Shown piece by piece: positions 34,260 to 45,237 of a stretch of DNA of 64,000 nucleotides (positions are counted from its first letter, which is position 1; each line of letters begins with the position of its first letter). The position numbers and the translations under genes are program-made. The stretch spans positions 1-64,000 of the forward strand of contig JAPDOI010001550.1 of NCBI GenBank assembly GCA_029168955.1. The letters run 5' to 3'. The notes beneath the pieces are model-generated. The model did not search any database. It was not told the DNA's origin and saw only the letters and a program-made list of their open reading frames with translations. Source of the stretch: Aplectana chamaeleonis (lineage: Eukaryota > Nematoda > Chromadorea > Rhabditida > Cosmocercidae).

Positions 34260-36760
34260 TCCAGGTGAAGTATGTAAGGAACATTCCACAGAACAGTTTC
34301 AGACGGTCAGATAGCAATTAACTTTTGAACTACTTAATGCCTTGTTCTGGCCGCCTAAGACAGCCTTCAAATCAACAGTTATCCCATAATCACCTTCAAA
34401 CTACACTGACTACCCTTTGACCACCTCTGCATAATTCGTGCACATATTTGACTTCGTCACGTAAAAATGTTTAGAAATTGTACCACTGTCAAAGTTTTCG
34501 AATAGCGTGTGCTGATCCCTCTTAATTGAGTTTTAAGAAGATTTCTGCTTTCCGACCAATTTTTAAGATTTTTTCTTTTTTCTGTCGAACTCGATTTTCT
34601 GTATTCTGTTTCCAATTTTTTTTTCGCGCTCCCCTGATTAGGAGGAAGACTTGATATTTCGAAATTCGGTTTCGTGAATTGGAAATAGATTCAAAATGCC
34701 GCGAATCAGAATGAAGCTGAAAGTTCCATTCAATAATATGGACGTTTAAAGGCAGTGTTCACCATGAAAATCGTGTTTCTGTTTTCCAGCTTATTTTGAA
34801 AAAGGTCCCATGCTGATTTCAATGATGTCACTGGAATCGTACAAAACCCCCTGGAAACGGAGTTATGGCCCCTCGAAATTCAGCAAGGGAAGAATAGTGG
34901 ACGAGTTGTCCGAGGCTTGTAACTCCCGTTTTTTGCAGCTGATGTGTGCGAGCTGACCTGAGTAAAGATAGAAGTTGAGAATGAAGGGAAGAACGGGGCT
35001 TCTGATCGGGAACCATCTAATCTAATCTAACCACGAGTTCAGAGCAACTGTTATAGGACGTGGGCGGAGTGGCCCAATGGGTTGGCTGGCCCACGAGATT
35101 TTCACCCACTTAGGGGCTGTTTTCAGTCGCACTTGCGTTCTTAAATCTCTTAGAGGGACCTAAAGCTTACGTTTTAGCCAAAAAAAACTTGCAACTTTTT
35201 CTTCGTGAACACTGCCTTTAATGGCTTTGATGCATGACGAAGTATGCAGATGCAGAGCCGCTATGCTTGCAATTTGAGAAGGACCCGTGTGTAAAGGAGA
35301 TGAAAATGAGAGCAAATTTCTCAAAAATTAAACACACGATTTTTCATTTGGAAACCCTGCCGTACGCTTAGCGCTGAGCATCCGTATACTGTATTCGTAA
35401 ACTTTACGTACTAAAATTTAAACCTCAAACTTTTTTGCTCACCTTTATAAGCCAGGTTCCTCGAGAAGATATATTGTTGAGTTCTCTCCCTGATAAGGTG
35501 GATGCAAAACAGCTATTTATAAAAACCTGGGTAATTGGGGGCGGGCTGACATTCCGAGGTACAGTCTACAGCAATGGAAGAAGGCCCTGGTGCGGTTGCG
35601 GACTCTCCCTATCATACCGTAGTCTGATTGTGTTATCACTCATTTTTTTCCGAAATAACTGAGATTGATCGGTTCATTTTCACCTGTTTTCATTGCGCTC
35701 GCAGATATGGTCGTGTCGGTGAAAACACAGACTCACAGATCTATCACAGCTTTTTCGGAAAAATGAGTGATACCATCAACAAATTACCGTATTCAGGGCG
35801 AGTCTGCAACCGCATCACAGCCTTTTTCCATTGCCGTGAACTATAACCTGAACCTATGCGTTTGCTCTCCGACTTTTCATTTATTTCCACTTTTTTCGAT
35901 AACTCGGTCTATATTCTCAAATGAACAGCACGACCACCCTTCTTATCGCGAACCCCTAAAACAATACCTTTGGGTAGCACTTCTCACCTTCTTCACCTCA
36001 TGTAACTTTTCAGATACGGAAAATATGTTTCAGGAGGTAGTTAGTAAAATTGGACGCTAGAGGCGTATCGGATCGTGGCAGACGGACAAGAGAACATTAA
36101 GTGCAGGGCTTTCTTAACAACGTAGTACTCTAGCATGTTTGCTGATTCCGATTTCAGTTGACCTGGATGCGTTTTCCTTGGTGATTCAGGGACGGGTTCA
36201 TCCTAAAACAACGTTTCTAGAAATCTAATATAGCCGGATCGACAACACTGAGAAAACGAAACAATTTCGTCCCGCAAGTTACTATATAAAGCGGCGAAGA
36301 AACGGTAAATTCTTCTGGTAGAAAGAAACCTAAATCCACAAAGCCGACAAGGGGTCGACAACTGGTCGCAAGCGCTGATCCATCATAATTCCTACCAGTT
36401 GATGTACTTCCAATCAAGAAAGATAGGTTTTTTTTTCTTGAAAACAGAAAATTGACAGAAAACAGAGGAAGAATTTTCAATAATGGGCAGAGAACAGAAA
36501 ATTGTTAAAAATCAATAAAGAGTGTTTGGCGTAAAGTGTGTCCGAATGAGACTAGCCAACCATGTGGCAGGCGCACGTGGCAGGCGGGCGGGGGAAGACT
36601 AGCCGTCGTTTCGCCTGCTCGTCCAAGAGCGGCGTCATTCATTGGGTATCATTGTTTGTATGGAATGAGAATCAGAAACTGTCTAGACCTGAAAAAAGTT
36701 GCTCTCAAAGAAAGTAAATTAAAAAAAGGTCCAAAAAGGCATTTTGCGTGTCTTCTAACC
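34260..36760. repeat. Segmental duplication, copy B parts 2 and 3 (partner 4,020-6,600 and 9,557-9,985)
   Basis: Colinear with copy A. It lacks the (TA)n tract, the decayed palindrome and the 2.95 kb hAT-like insertion, whose empty site is near 36,550-36,560. It carries a private TTAA MITE. From 36,760 to 36,905 it continues as an old relative of 26,800-26,940. No gene is supported. Confidence 0.85.
34750..35217. mobile_element. TTAA-target MITE, AGGCAGTGTTCAC subfamily, copy 1
   Basis: Begins AGGCAGTGTTCACC and ends GTGAACACTGCCT between TTAA at 34,746-34,749 and 35,218-35,221. Copy A has a single TTAA at the same place (near 4,549), giving an empty site. The body is homologous to 37,110-37,595 and 24,271-24,710. 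Non-coding. Confidence 0.92.
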
Positions 36761-37109
36761 AAATCCCACGAGCACTAGAGTAATACCTCACAAGAAAAGA
36801 TGTTTTAGTTGACGTTCCAATTGCAAAATGGATGTGCGACTCCAGGGCCATTCCAGACATAAAATCCGAAACGCCATCTGGAGCTGCCTAGAACTAAACC
36901 GAACGGAGTTATGGTTTACGGTAGATTGCTGTGGGTATCAGGCTACGGCGCGAGGTGTGATACAACCCAACATTGGTCCGACCCCCCACCCAAGTCAAGC
37001 GATTTGCTCAGCCCCCCCCCCTCGCTAGGAAAAATGATGGCGACAACCGGGGGGAGGCGGTCCTCATCTCGTAATGCTTTATTCTATAGTGAACGAATTT
37101 TTAATTTAA

Positions 37110-37595
37110 AGGCAGTGTTCACTATAAAAATTGTGTTCCAGTTTCCACTAGGAATGGGTAGTGGAGGAGCACACTATAACGTTGACGTTGAAAGAACGCA
37201 TGAAAACGAGCCAGGAAAAGCTCCAAAAGAGCCCGAAGTTGCCACTTCGAGCGCAAGGCAAACCCCAAAAGCGCAACACGCGCCCACCGACGTGAACAAA
37301 TGAATGCTCGAGATCGTGAGATGAGCGGTGATTTTCAGTCACTGGCCCCGTTCTTCCCTTCATTCTCAACTTATCTCTTTACTCAGGTCAGCTCGCATAC
37401 ATCGGCTGCAAAAGACGGAAGTTACAAGCCTCGGACAACTCGTCCACCATGTTTCGTTGGTTCATTTTTTGAGGGACCATATCTCCGTTCCCAGAAGGTA
37501 TTATACGATTTCAGAAACATCATTGGAATCAGCATGGGGCCGTTTTCAAGATAGGCGGGGAAACGATAAAACGATTTGTATCGTGAACACTGCCT
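37110..37595. mobile_element. TTAA-target MITE, AGGCAGTGTTCAC subfamily, copy 2
   Basis: Begins AGGCAGTGTTCAC and ends GTGAACACTGCCT between TTAA at 37,106-37,109 and 37,596-37,599. The interior shares CGTTCTTCCCTTCATTCTCA, GTTACAAGCC and ATCAGCATGGG(G/A)CC with 34,750-35,217 in the opposite orientation. Confidence 0.9.
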
Positions 37596-37711
37596 TTAAG
37601 GCTACATCAAGACCTAATAATGCAATAAATAAATGTTTTCCACGGAAGCAGACGAAAACAACTCTCCTACGACAATGGCACCGAATGTTTGTTCAATGGC
37701 TGAACGTTCAT

Positions 37712-38225
37712 TAGCGCCCTTAGGGTACATAGGTGCGGTTTCGGGCATGAAAACCACATCTAGTAATTGACTATCCGGATGTGAAAACGCACCCAAAGTT
37801 TCATGGACGCAGCTTTAAGCCGAACAGCGCTACATAGGTTGGGGTCCATGAGAAAGTCGATAGCTGTGAAATATTTCCAAGTATTTAACGAAATTTGAAT
37901 TAGAGCGTTTCGCATAGCTACAACGTGCGGAAAACCCAGTCACGGGCCCAAGTAATCAATTTCATTCTTTTACCCGGTTAAAAACGGTCTTTGAAGACCC
38001 ATTTTTAGGTGTGATACAATCGATTGTATCCCACCCAAATCCATACAAATTAGGTGTGATACAATCGATTGTATCACACCTAAAAATGGGTCCTCAAAGA
38101 CCGTTTTTAACCGGGTAAAAGAATGAAATTGATTAATTGGGTCCGCGACTAAGTTTTCCGCACGTTCTCAAGGAGTCGGGGGGTTCTATTCGGCCGCGAT
38201 AGGATTTTGACTCGACTACAAAGCG
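37712..38225. repeat. Left arm of inverted-repeat element (right arm about 40,685-40,968)
   Basis: CATGAAAACCACATCTAGTA and AAACGCACC at the outer end, and TCGGGGGGTTCTATTCGGCC at the inner end, have complements in 40,685-40,968. This arm is split by a palindromic element at 37,923-38,165. A further inverted pair (GTGTCGAATATGCATTCAAC near 38,476 and its complement near 40,280) lies inside. Confidence 0.75.
37923..38165. mobile_element. Near-perfect 243 bp palindrome
   Basis: ACGTGCGGAAAAC and GTTTTCCGCACGT form the ends. The arms continue through TTTTACCCGGTTAAAAACGG, and each arm includes the self-complementary TGATACAATCGATTGTATC. It interrupts a sequence whose inverted partner near 40,740 is continuous (GTTGCAACAACTC in complement), so it is an insertion. 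A target duplication is not obvious. Confidence 0.85.
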
Positions 38226-39105
38226 ATTTCACGACGATATGGCCACGTATTTTCCTTGCGCTACGTGGCCTAATCCTCGTCCAAGTGAGAAGCACGTGGC
38301 GCCAATCATAGCAGTTCCACTCGGCCACGATACGCTTTGGATTCGACTACGATGAGTTTGGAAGACGAACGAGTCACAATGCCCATGATTGAACACTTTG
38401 ATCGATCGCTTAAGAACTGACCCGGCGCGTACCAGCCGCACAGCACGTACTCAGGCAATCGCCGCATTCTATGCGTGTCGAATATGCATTCAACTCGAAG
38501 ACAAGATGGTTTCGATCACAGTCAGGGAACGTGCTGCTAGGGGAGCACGTGCTCCTATTGTTTTTCAAACCAGCGGCGTCGGCCGGCTCACGCCGGCCTC
38601 TGCCGCTGGGGCCCGGCTTCGCCGGCATATTGGGTATAAGGCAAATAACTCGGTGCTTTCTTTCTTCCTGCGCCGGCCCATAAGCTGGTTTAGGCGGCAA
38701 CACTTAAACCATGGGAAATCACAAAGCATTCCAAACCTTGCTACGCCCGTTTACTTCCTTATCTGTAACGTGACACACCGGTCGTTCTTCCGTTTTATAA
38801 GATCCTGAACTGGCCTCTGACTATCTCAATTTTTGTCATGATAAGGACAACCGCTGTTTGGAATTTACTAAACGTTTTCATGATCAACCGACCCCCTGCT
38901 ACTTTTTGCCAAATGAAGTAGAATGATGTTTGTGTTTCATGGATGCAGATTTTGATTAACTCTTATTTTCATCGTATATAAACCCGATTTAGAAAAGTTA
39001 GTGCATATAAACAGCTAAGCAGTTGAATTGAGTGGTGAAGGGTAGGGGACCTGAAGAAAGGAGTGGTGTACGCCCTCTTTAGACGCACATAGTGATTCTG
39101 AAGTA
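38226..39105. other. Interior of inverted-repeat element, no gene recognised
   Basis: Contains a GC-rich stretch at 38,570-38,670 with nested GCCGGC hairpins and AGCACGTGCTCC-type words also seen near 40,640. Open frames on both strands here show no recognised family. Confidence 0.5.
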
Positions 39106-39830
39106 ATGCGCTCTCTCTCTCTGAGTCTCACACGTTTTCTGCGGCGTCCAACGCTTCCTTTTGGGTCTCACACACTTCCTACGGCGCGATCTCCTCGGGT
39201 CTCACACATTTTATGCGGGGCCCCTAGCACTCCCACCTGGGTCCCGCACACTTTCTACGGCGACCGGCGCTCTCCGCACTTGGTTCCCGCACACTTTCTA
39301 CGGCTGCCGGCGCACTCTCACTCGGGTTCCGCACACTTTCTACGGCGTCCGGCGCACTCACTCGGGTCCCGCACACTTTCTACGGCGTCCGGCGCACTCA
39401 CTCGGGTCCGCACACTTTCTACGGCGTCCGGCGCACTCTCACTCGGGTCCCGCACACTTTCTACGGCGTCCGGCGCACTCTCACTCAGGTCCCGCACACT
39501 TTCTACGGCGTCCGGCGCACTCTCACTCGGGTCCCGCACACTTTCTACGGCGTCCGGCGCACTCACTCGAGTCCCGCACACTTTCTACGGCGTCCGGCGC
39601 ACTCTCACTCGGGTCCCGCACACTTTCTACGGCGTCCGGCGCACTCTTACCTGGGTCCCGCACACTTTCTACGGCGTCCGGCGCACTCTCACTCGGGTCC
39701 CGCACACTTTCTACGGCGTCCGGCGCACTCTCACTCGGGTGCCGCACACTTTATACGGCGTCCTGCGCACTTCCACTAGGGTCCCACACACTTTCTACGG
39801 CGTTCTGCGCGCTCTTGAGCCCGTACCCGT
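39106..39830. repeat. GC-rich minisatellite 1, 42 bp unit, about 16 units
   Basis: The unit contains GTCCCGCACACTTTCTACGG followed by CGTCCGGCGCACTC. Period 42 with a few 40-43 bp units. Its complement is the same family as 45,238-46,670. Several frames stay open for 220-240 codons because 42 is a multiple of three; these are not genes. Confidence 0.95.
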
Positions 39831-39873
39831 AAGGTAGCCCGTCTTGAAAGTCAAGCCGAATAAACGGTCAAAC

Positions 39874-39945
39874 AAACACACAGAGAAACGCACACATACA
39901 TAAACACACACACGCACACACAAATTTACCAAAATATATATAGTA
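39874..39945. repeat. (CA)n-rich microsatellite
   Basis: CACACA-rich sequence interrupted by CATACATA and ending in a short TATATA run. Non-coding. Confidence 0.8.
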
Positions 39946-40684
39946 GGATTACAGCACGTGCGCCAACAAATCAGCCGTCCAATGCGGGCATGATACACAT
40001 TCAACTCGATGACAAGAACGATTATCCAAATTGGGGTATTTCACTCACCCGGCCGCTGGAAGCCTCGTCCAATCGCTGACGACCCCAGATGGTGCTCGGC
40101 GAGCTGACCACGTCGCACGTCGGTGTGCCACCCGTGTCGCGTGTGTGCGCTGCTACGATAGCGCTGGACTACCTTGCAGCACGTACTCCTGCAATTGAAT
40201 TTTGCGGCACATGCTCCTGCTATAAAATTTTGCTGCTGTTTGGAGCACGTACCCCTGTGATTAAGCCTTTCGATGGGTGTGGTCACTCGAGTTGAATGCA
40301 AATTCGACACGCATTGAATGCGGTGGTTTTCTGAGTATTTAAGGGGCCCGATCCCAGAGAGAGTCCGCCTTTCGGGGCTGCTCCTGGAAGGTGACTACGA
40401 GTCACTTTCTGGACGATTTTTGAACCGTTAAGGTGTCTTTCCCACGGTCCACAGCAAGGGATGGTCCCTCGCTGTCGACCGTGGCGAGAGTGATGTCCCT
40501 GTCGCGGACTGCTGTGGGGGTGATCCTCTGCTGCGGGCAGTGACTTGGACCGTATCCTTATTGGGGGAGACCCGCTCCCATCGAAGGGGTGGGGGCCTGC
40601 CCCCAGCGCCACGTAGTCCTATCGAACTGACCACGTGCTCCTCGAAGCAGCACGCGCTGCTGCAAAAGGTCCTTTCAACTCGAC
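39946..40684. other. Interior of inverted-repeat element; GC-rich GACCG(C/T)GGCGA motif
   Basis: No gene is supported. GACCGTGGCGAGAGTGATG near 40,478 resembles GC-rich blocks at 41,862-41,945 (complement), 58,430-58,500 and 60,020-60,090. Words of the type CAGCACGTAC and GGAGCACGTACCCCTG are repeated at 40,178 and 40,240. Confidence 0.5.
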
Positions 40685-41105
40685 TAGGTACCCGAATAGA
40701 AAGCCTATCGTGGCCGAATAGGACCCCCGAGTCCCTGAGTTGTTGCAACGCGAAACTCCCTAATTAGAAATTCGATAAATACTTGTAAATATTTCACAAC
40801 AATTCCGAACTTGATCATTTTTTCATGGACCCCACCCTATGTAGCGCTGTTCGGCTTAAAGCTGCGTCCATGAAATTTGAGGTGCGTTTTCACATTCGGA
40901 TAGCCAATTACTAAATGTGGTTTTGATGCCTGAGATAGCACATATGGGCCCTCAGGGCATGAAAACAGGCTCCGCCCACCCTATGTAGCGCTGCTCGGAT
41001 ACAAGCTGCATCCATGAAACTTTGGGAGCGTTTTCACACGCTGAAATTCGTATTCAAAATGTGTGTTCCGCGCCCGCAACCGCTCCTATGTGCCCTGATG
41101 GCGTG
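40685..41105. repeat. Right arm of inverted-repeat element plus ~145 bp tandem copy
   Basis: 40,685-40,968 is the inverted partner of 37,712-38,225. The block CACCCTATGTAGCGCTG(T/C)TCGG followed by GCATCCATGAAACTTTG-like sequence occurs at about 40,828 and again at about 40,976, so the outer part is tandemly duplicated once. Confidence 0.75.
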
Positions 41106-41594
41106 AAAATCTAAAGGCGATTTCATTAAGGAAATGGTAAGAGATATCACAGTGAACAACGCTCTTTTGTGACAGTCATCTATCCATCGTTTTACAGCTT
41201 TGCAAAATTTTTATATTTGGCGGGATCGAACCTGTGAACTCTAAGTCGGCTAAGAATGCATCTTAGATTACGAAATACCAGAACATCTGTGTATTTCGTT
41301 GAGAGGATAGTACGCTTGTAATGACCTCGATGACATCGATTACTTAACACCGCTGCTGCTGACATGTCCAGGAGCGCTTTGGCGACATATTTTGCCTTTC
41401 CAAGACTCCTGCTCTATGTCAGAGTCATTAACGATGGCCGTGCTACCGCCGTCTATTGTCTTGCATGCGTGTTCCTGCCTCATTTTTACATCCCCATTTC
41501 ATATCTTGCCGCATTTGTTTTTTCGCCAATGGTTCTCACTACTTAGTTTCCTTTTTGATCTCCTGTCTCATTTTGCTCTCTCAGTATAATCCCA
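41106..41594. other. No recognised gene
   Basis: About 490 bases without a supported feature. A tRNA-like look near 41,217 (GCGGGATCGAACCTG) was tested and rejected because the stems do not pair. Confidence 0.55.
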
Positions 41595-42307
41595 GACAGT
41601 CGGGGCTTAGCACGTCGGCACAACACCGTTAGTACGCCAGGGCAAACCTGGCATACTAACGCTCGTTGTGTGCAGGAGCTGCTGGTTGCGGCAGCATATC
41701 CTGCCAACGTATGCTGGCATACTAACGCTCGTTGTGTGCAAGAGCTGCTGGTTGAGGCAGCATATCCTGCCAACATATGCTGGCGTTCTAACGCTCATTA
41801 TCGACAAAATTTGAACTGCCACTGTCCTTACCGGTGTTGGATATAATTCTTGTCACGGCCAGCAGCAAGGAGAACATCCTCGCCGCGGTCCGCAACCAGG
41901 AGGCTTCCCTCGCGATGAGCGATGGGGATGACCCCTCAGCGTTCCAAAGATTAACGCCCGAACAGTGACACAAGGTCACCCCATCGGACTGGCCTCAAAC
42001 GGCCAACTGTCCCCTCAGCGAGACTGGCCGCATTATATACCCGCCGCCGTCGTACAAGGGGATGCTGCAATGTTCATTCGTATTAGACAAATCAATGGAA
42101 GAGTGTCAGCAGACATTAGGAGAGAGTGGCTGGCAATAGCACGCGTGCCACGATAAACAAAGCGTTAGTACGCCAGCACAAGCAACAGGAGCTCCTGGTC
42201 GTTGCCAGCATATCCTGCTGTTACCAGCAGCTACAGCACAGGTGCTGCCGATCCCTTTGTGCCGGGGTACTAACGGTATTGTGCCGACGTACTAAGCCCC
42301 GACTGTC
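41595..42307. mobile_element. 713 bp TIR element with internal duplicates
   Basis: Terminal inverted repeats of about 45 bp start GACAGTCGGGGCTTAG and continue ACGTCGGCACAA, CCGTTAGTAC. Inside the left end a ~75 bp block (TAACGCTCGTTGTGTGCA, GAGCTGCTGGTTG, CAGCATATCCTGCCAAC) is repeated twice, with a related block near the right end. The central part (41,862-41,945) carries the GC-rich GACCGCGGCGA motif in complement. No transposase and no clear target duplication. Confidence 0.8.
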
Positions 42308-42424
42308 CGAGATCTCCAGTTTTATTTTGACCTCTTATTGTGATCTCATTTTGCCGTCATTTTTTATACTAAAGGTATGGTTCTCAACCCGCCCCCCCTC
42401 CGGCCCGATAGAAGTCCATCTTGT

Positions 42425-43556
42425 TCCTTAGGGGTGTGCAGGACGTCGTAGAATGTGTCCTACTGAGGTCCTGCACACATTCTACGACAACCTGCACACC
42501 CCATTAGGGGTGTGCAGGACGTCGTAGAATGTGTGCAGGACCTCAGTAGGAGTGTGCAGGACCTTAGTAGGAGTGTGCAGGACATCATGGGACCTGTGCA
42601 GGACCCCACTAGGGGTGTGCAGGACGTCATAGAATGTGTGCAGGACCTCAGTAGGAGTGTGCAGAACCTCAGTAGGAGTGTGCAGGACATTATGGGACCT
42701 GTGCAGGACCCCAGTAGGGGTGTGCAGGACGTCATAGAATGTGAGCAGGACCTTAGTAGGAGTGTGCAGGACATCATGGGATCTGAGCAGGACCCCAGTA
42801 GGGGTGGTGCAATACCTCAGTAGGAGTGCGCACGACATCATGGAATGTGTGCAGGACCCCAGTAGGGGTGTGCAGGACGTCGTAGAATGTGTGCAGGACC
42901 TCAGTAGGAGTGTGCGGGACCTTAGTAGGAGTGTGCAGGACATCATGGGACCTGAGCAGGACCCCAGTAGGGGTGGTGCAAGACCTCAGTAGGAGTGTGC
43001 AGAACATCAAGGAACTTGTGCAGGATCCCAGTACGGGGTGTGCAGCACGTCATAAAATGTTTGCAGGACCGCAGTAGGAGTGTGCAGAAAATCATGGAAC
43101 GTGTGCAAAACCTTAGTAGGAGTGTGCAGGACCCCAGTTGGGGTGTGCAGGACGTCGTAGAATAAGTACAGAACCTCAGTAGAAGTGTGCAGGACCTTAG
43201 TAGGAGTGTGCAGGACCCCAGTAGGGGTGTGCAGGACGTCATATAATGTGTGCAGGACCTCTGTAGGAGTGTGCAGGACCTTAGTAGGAGTGTGCAGGAC
43301 ATCATGGGACCTGTGCAGGACCCCAGTAGGCGTGTGCAGGACATCATGGGACCTGTGCAGGACCCAGTAGGAGTGTGCAGGACGTCGTATAATGTGTGCA
43401 GGACCTTAGTAGGAGTGTGCAGGACATCATGAAACGTGTGCAAGACCCCTGTAAGGATGAGAAGGACTTCATGGAATGTGTGCAGGACCCCACTAGGGGT
43501 GTGCAGCACGTCATGGAATGTGTGCTGGATCTCAGTAGGAGTGTGCAGAACCTCAG
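42425..43556. repeat. GC-rich minisatellite 2, 21 bp monomers
   Basis: Tandem 21 bp monomers start GTGTGCAGGAC and alternate between endings such as CTCAGTAGGA, GTCGTAGAAT, CCCAGTAGGG and ATCATGGGAC. Most of the array advances by 21 or 42. The first ~70 bp contain inverted monomers. Open frames of up to 188 codons on both strands are by-products. Confidence 0.95.
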
Positions 43557-43598
43557 TTTAATTTTCAGGACACCGTATGCAAGCCAGGCCTCCGAATC

Positions 43599-43922
43599 AA
43601 CAAGAACGATAGTTAAGTCCGCCAGAACAGGGCTACCGTAATCTCACTCGAGTTGGCTCTGAAATTTTCTAAGTTCTGACTCCGAATTCGCTTCATCTTC
43701 CCTACAGGTGGTGACGTTTTCCTGCTTTGTAGTCCAGGCAGATACTCAACTGCTAACCTCTGGAGAAGGATGGTGTGTGAATCAAGACACACCGCTCTTC
43801 ACTTCTTTTATACTTTACCCTTGGTCAATTTTGTATCATCCAATTTGTTTACGAGAGTCGAATAACATTATTCCTAAGATTACGGTAGCCCTCTTCTGCC
43901 CCACTTAACTATCGTTCTTGTT
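43599..43922. mobile_element. ~325 bp TIR element
   Basis: ACAAGAACGATAGTTAAGT and GGGCTACCGTAATCT at the left have complements at 43,873-43,922 in the right order, giving inverted repeats of about 45 bp. The interior has no recognisable gene. The target duplication is unclear. Confidence 0.8.
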
Positions 43923-44000
43923 CCGAAATAGACTTATGGGCCGGCGCAGACGAGCCACATCAGCATGAACCGGTGAAGTTTGGCTAGAGCGGCTGACCCT

Positions 44001-44374
44001 GGGTCTATCCTAGATGTGGTGGGGCCACCCAAGATTTGCTCATAGAAATGATGAAAAAGTCTGATAAAAGATGCCTGATACTGCGCTATCAATCAATGTT
44101 TTTATTAGAGCTCTATGGAATTAAACTCTGGTACCGCCGTAGTGACCTGTTGATTTCGATTATCACAGCGCGGAGCGGTGGCTTTTTCGTCGGAACCTCC
44201 TTATCACTAGTTATATTTCACCGAGGCCCACCGCGCCGCTGCTGGTATTGATCGAAATCAACAGGTCACTACGGCGGTACCAGAGTTTACTTCGACTGGT
44301 AGCCGTACCAATTGGCCGTTCATTTCATTTCTGTGTTGAATGGTGCGTGCCCCCCCCCCGTCTAGAATAGTGCC
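44001..44374. mobile_element. G/C-run fold-back element with nested palindrome
   Basis: The left end GG(G)TCTATCCTAGATG(T)GG pairs with the right end, which in complement reads GGCACTATTCTAGACGGG. A C run at 44,351-44,359 lies inside the right end. The ends match the element at 51,290-51,492. The palindrome at 44,124-44,287 is inserted in its middle. Confidence 0.7.
44124..44287. mobile_element. 164 bp palindromic TA-type element
   Basis: AACTCTGGTACCGCCGTAGT and its complement form the ends with TA on each side (44,122-44,123 and 44,288-44,289). Arms are over 40 bp and almost perfect, indicating a young insertion. A decayed relative lies at 4,940-5,100. Confidence 0.85.
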
Positions 44375-44519
44375 TAGAACCTGTACAACTGGGTCATTTT
44401 AAAACTCATTCCCTTTTTCGACTTTTAAATTCAAAAAGTAGATGCCTTGTATCTTCTTTGTAGGAAGTCGCGTTGCAACTATTATCTTGCAGTCTTAGCA
44501 GCGGTGCGGTTGTTTCTTC

Positions 44520-45060
44520 ATTTCTACCACTGTTTTCGAAAAAAAAAACAACTTGACTTTTAGAGCTTGACGATATTGTAGAAGGGAAACCCTTGGAAAA
44601 AGTTGTGAAATTTCTGAAAGTTGGGCTCCGCAGAAAAGGTCAAGGATTTGGCATTGCTCTAAAATGTCGTGAAATTGTGGTGAGCGCGAAGCGCTCACCA
44701 GATTTGGCTTTGATTCGCCATCGCGCAACCCCCTGATCTCAGTATCAGGGTCCAGAGTAAACGTAGGAAGACCTTTCTTTTTGCATTTAGTACACATTAG
44801 AAAGGTGAATAACTGTAAAAAAATGGTCCGAAATGGTTACCTGAAATTGGAGAAAAAGTGTCAAAACCACGTCATTTTGGTCGAAAAAATGTTCATCTCC
44901 TTTTTTTTCAGTTGGCGTTCACGATCTTGTTGGAACACTTATCTTTGAGCTAGAGAGCTCATTTTTGGCCAGGGAGCTGGTTTTGTTTGCACCTAGCTCC
45001 TGTCAAATTTTGAAGTTGGTAGCTCAATTTTTGCGGAACCTCAAAATTGAGGGTAAAGAA
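44520..45060. repeat. Dispersed repeat with GAA-loop hairpin, second member
   Basis: Related in the same order to 17,300-17,700: hairpin at 44,679, then AGATTTGGCTTTGA, a CTTTTTTTTCAG tract near 44,900, GTTCACGATCTTGTTGGAAC and GAGCTCATTTTTGGCCAGG. The part just before the hairpin matches 57,249-57,315 in complement. Confidence 0.75.
44679..44699. other. Perfect hairpin, 9 bp stem, GAA loop
   Basis: Stem GGTGAGCGC and its exact complement around GAA. Compared with 17,344-17,364 one base pair (C-G to A-T) is changed on both sides, so pairing is kept. AGATTTGGCTTTGA follows. Confidence 0.85.
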
Positions 45061-45237
45061 AGACAAAAACACGTAAACATGTTATTAAAAACCAACCGAT
45101 GTTTGCTTATTCGTGAAAATGAACTAGTGAAATAAACACCGTTACTGATAGGCTTTTGCTCAGGATTTGACGGGGCAACGCTTCAATCAATACGGCGGGA
45201 TCTCGGAAGTACTTTTTGAAACGCCGCACGGTGTGAC

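Noticed and set aside
39106..39837. Open frames of 223 and 243 codons on the plus strand
   Set aside because: Same cause: minisatellite 1 with a 42 bp period.
41200..41275. tRNA-like sequence on the minus strand with a GGTTCGATCCC arm
   Set aside because: The T-arm stem pairs at only two positions and no acceptor stem or anticodon arm can be drawn.
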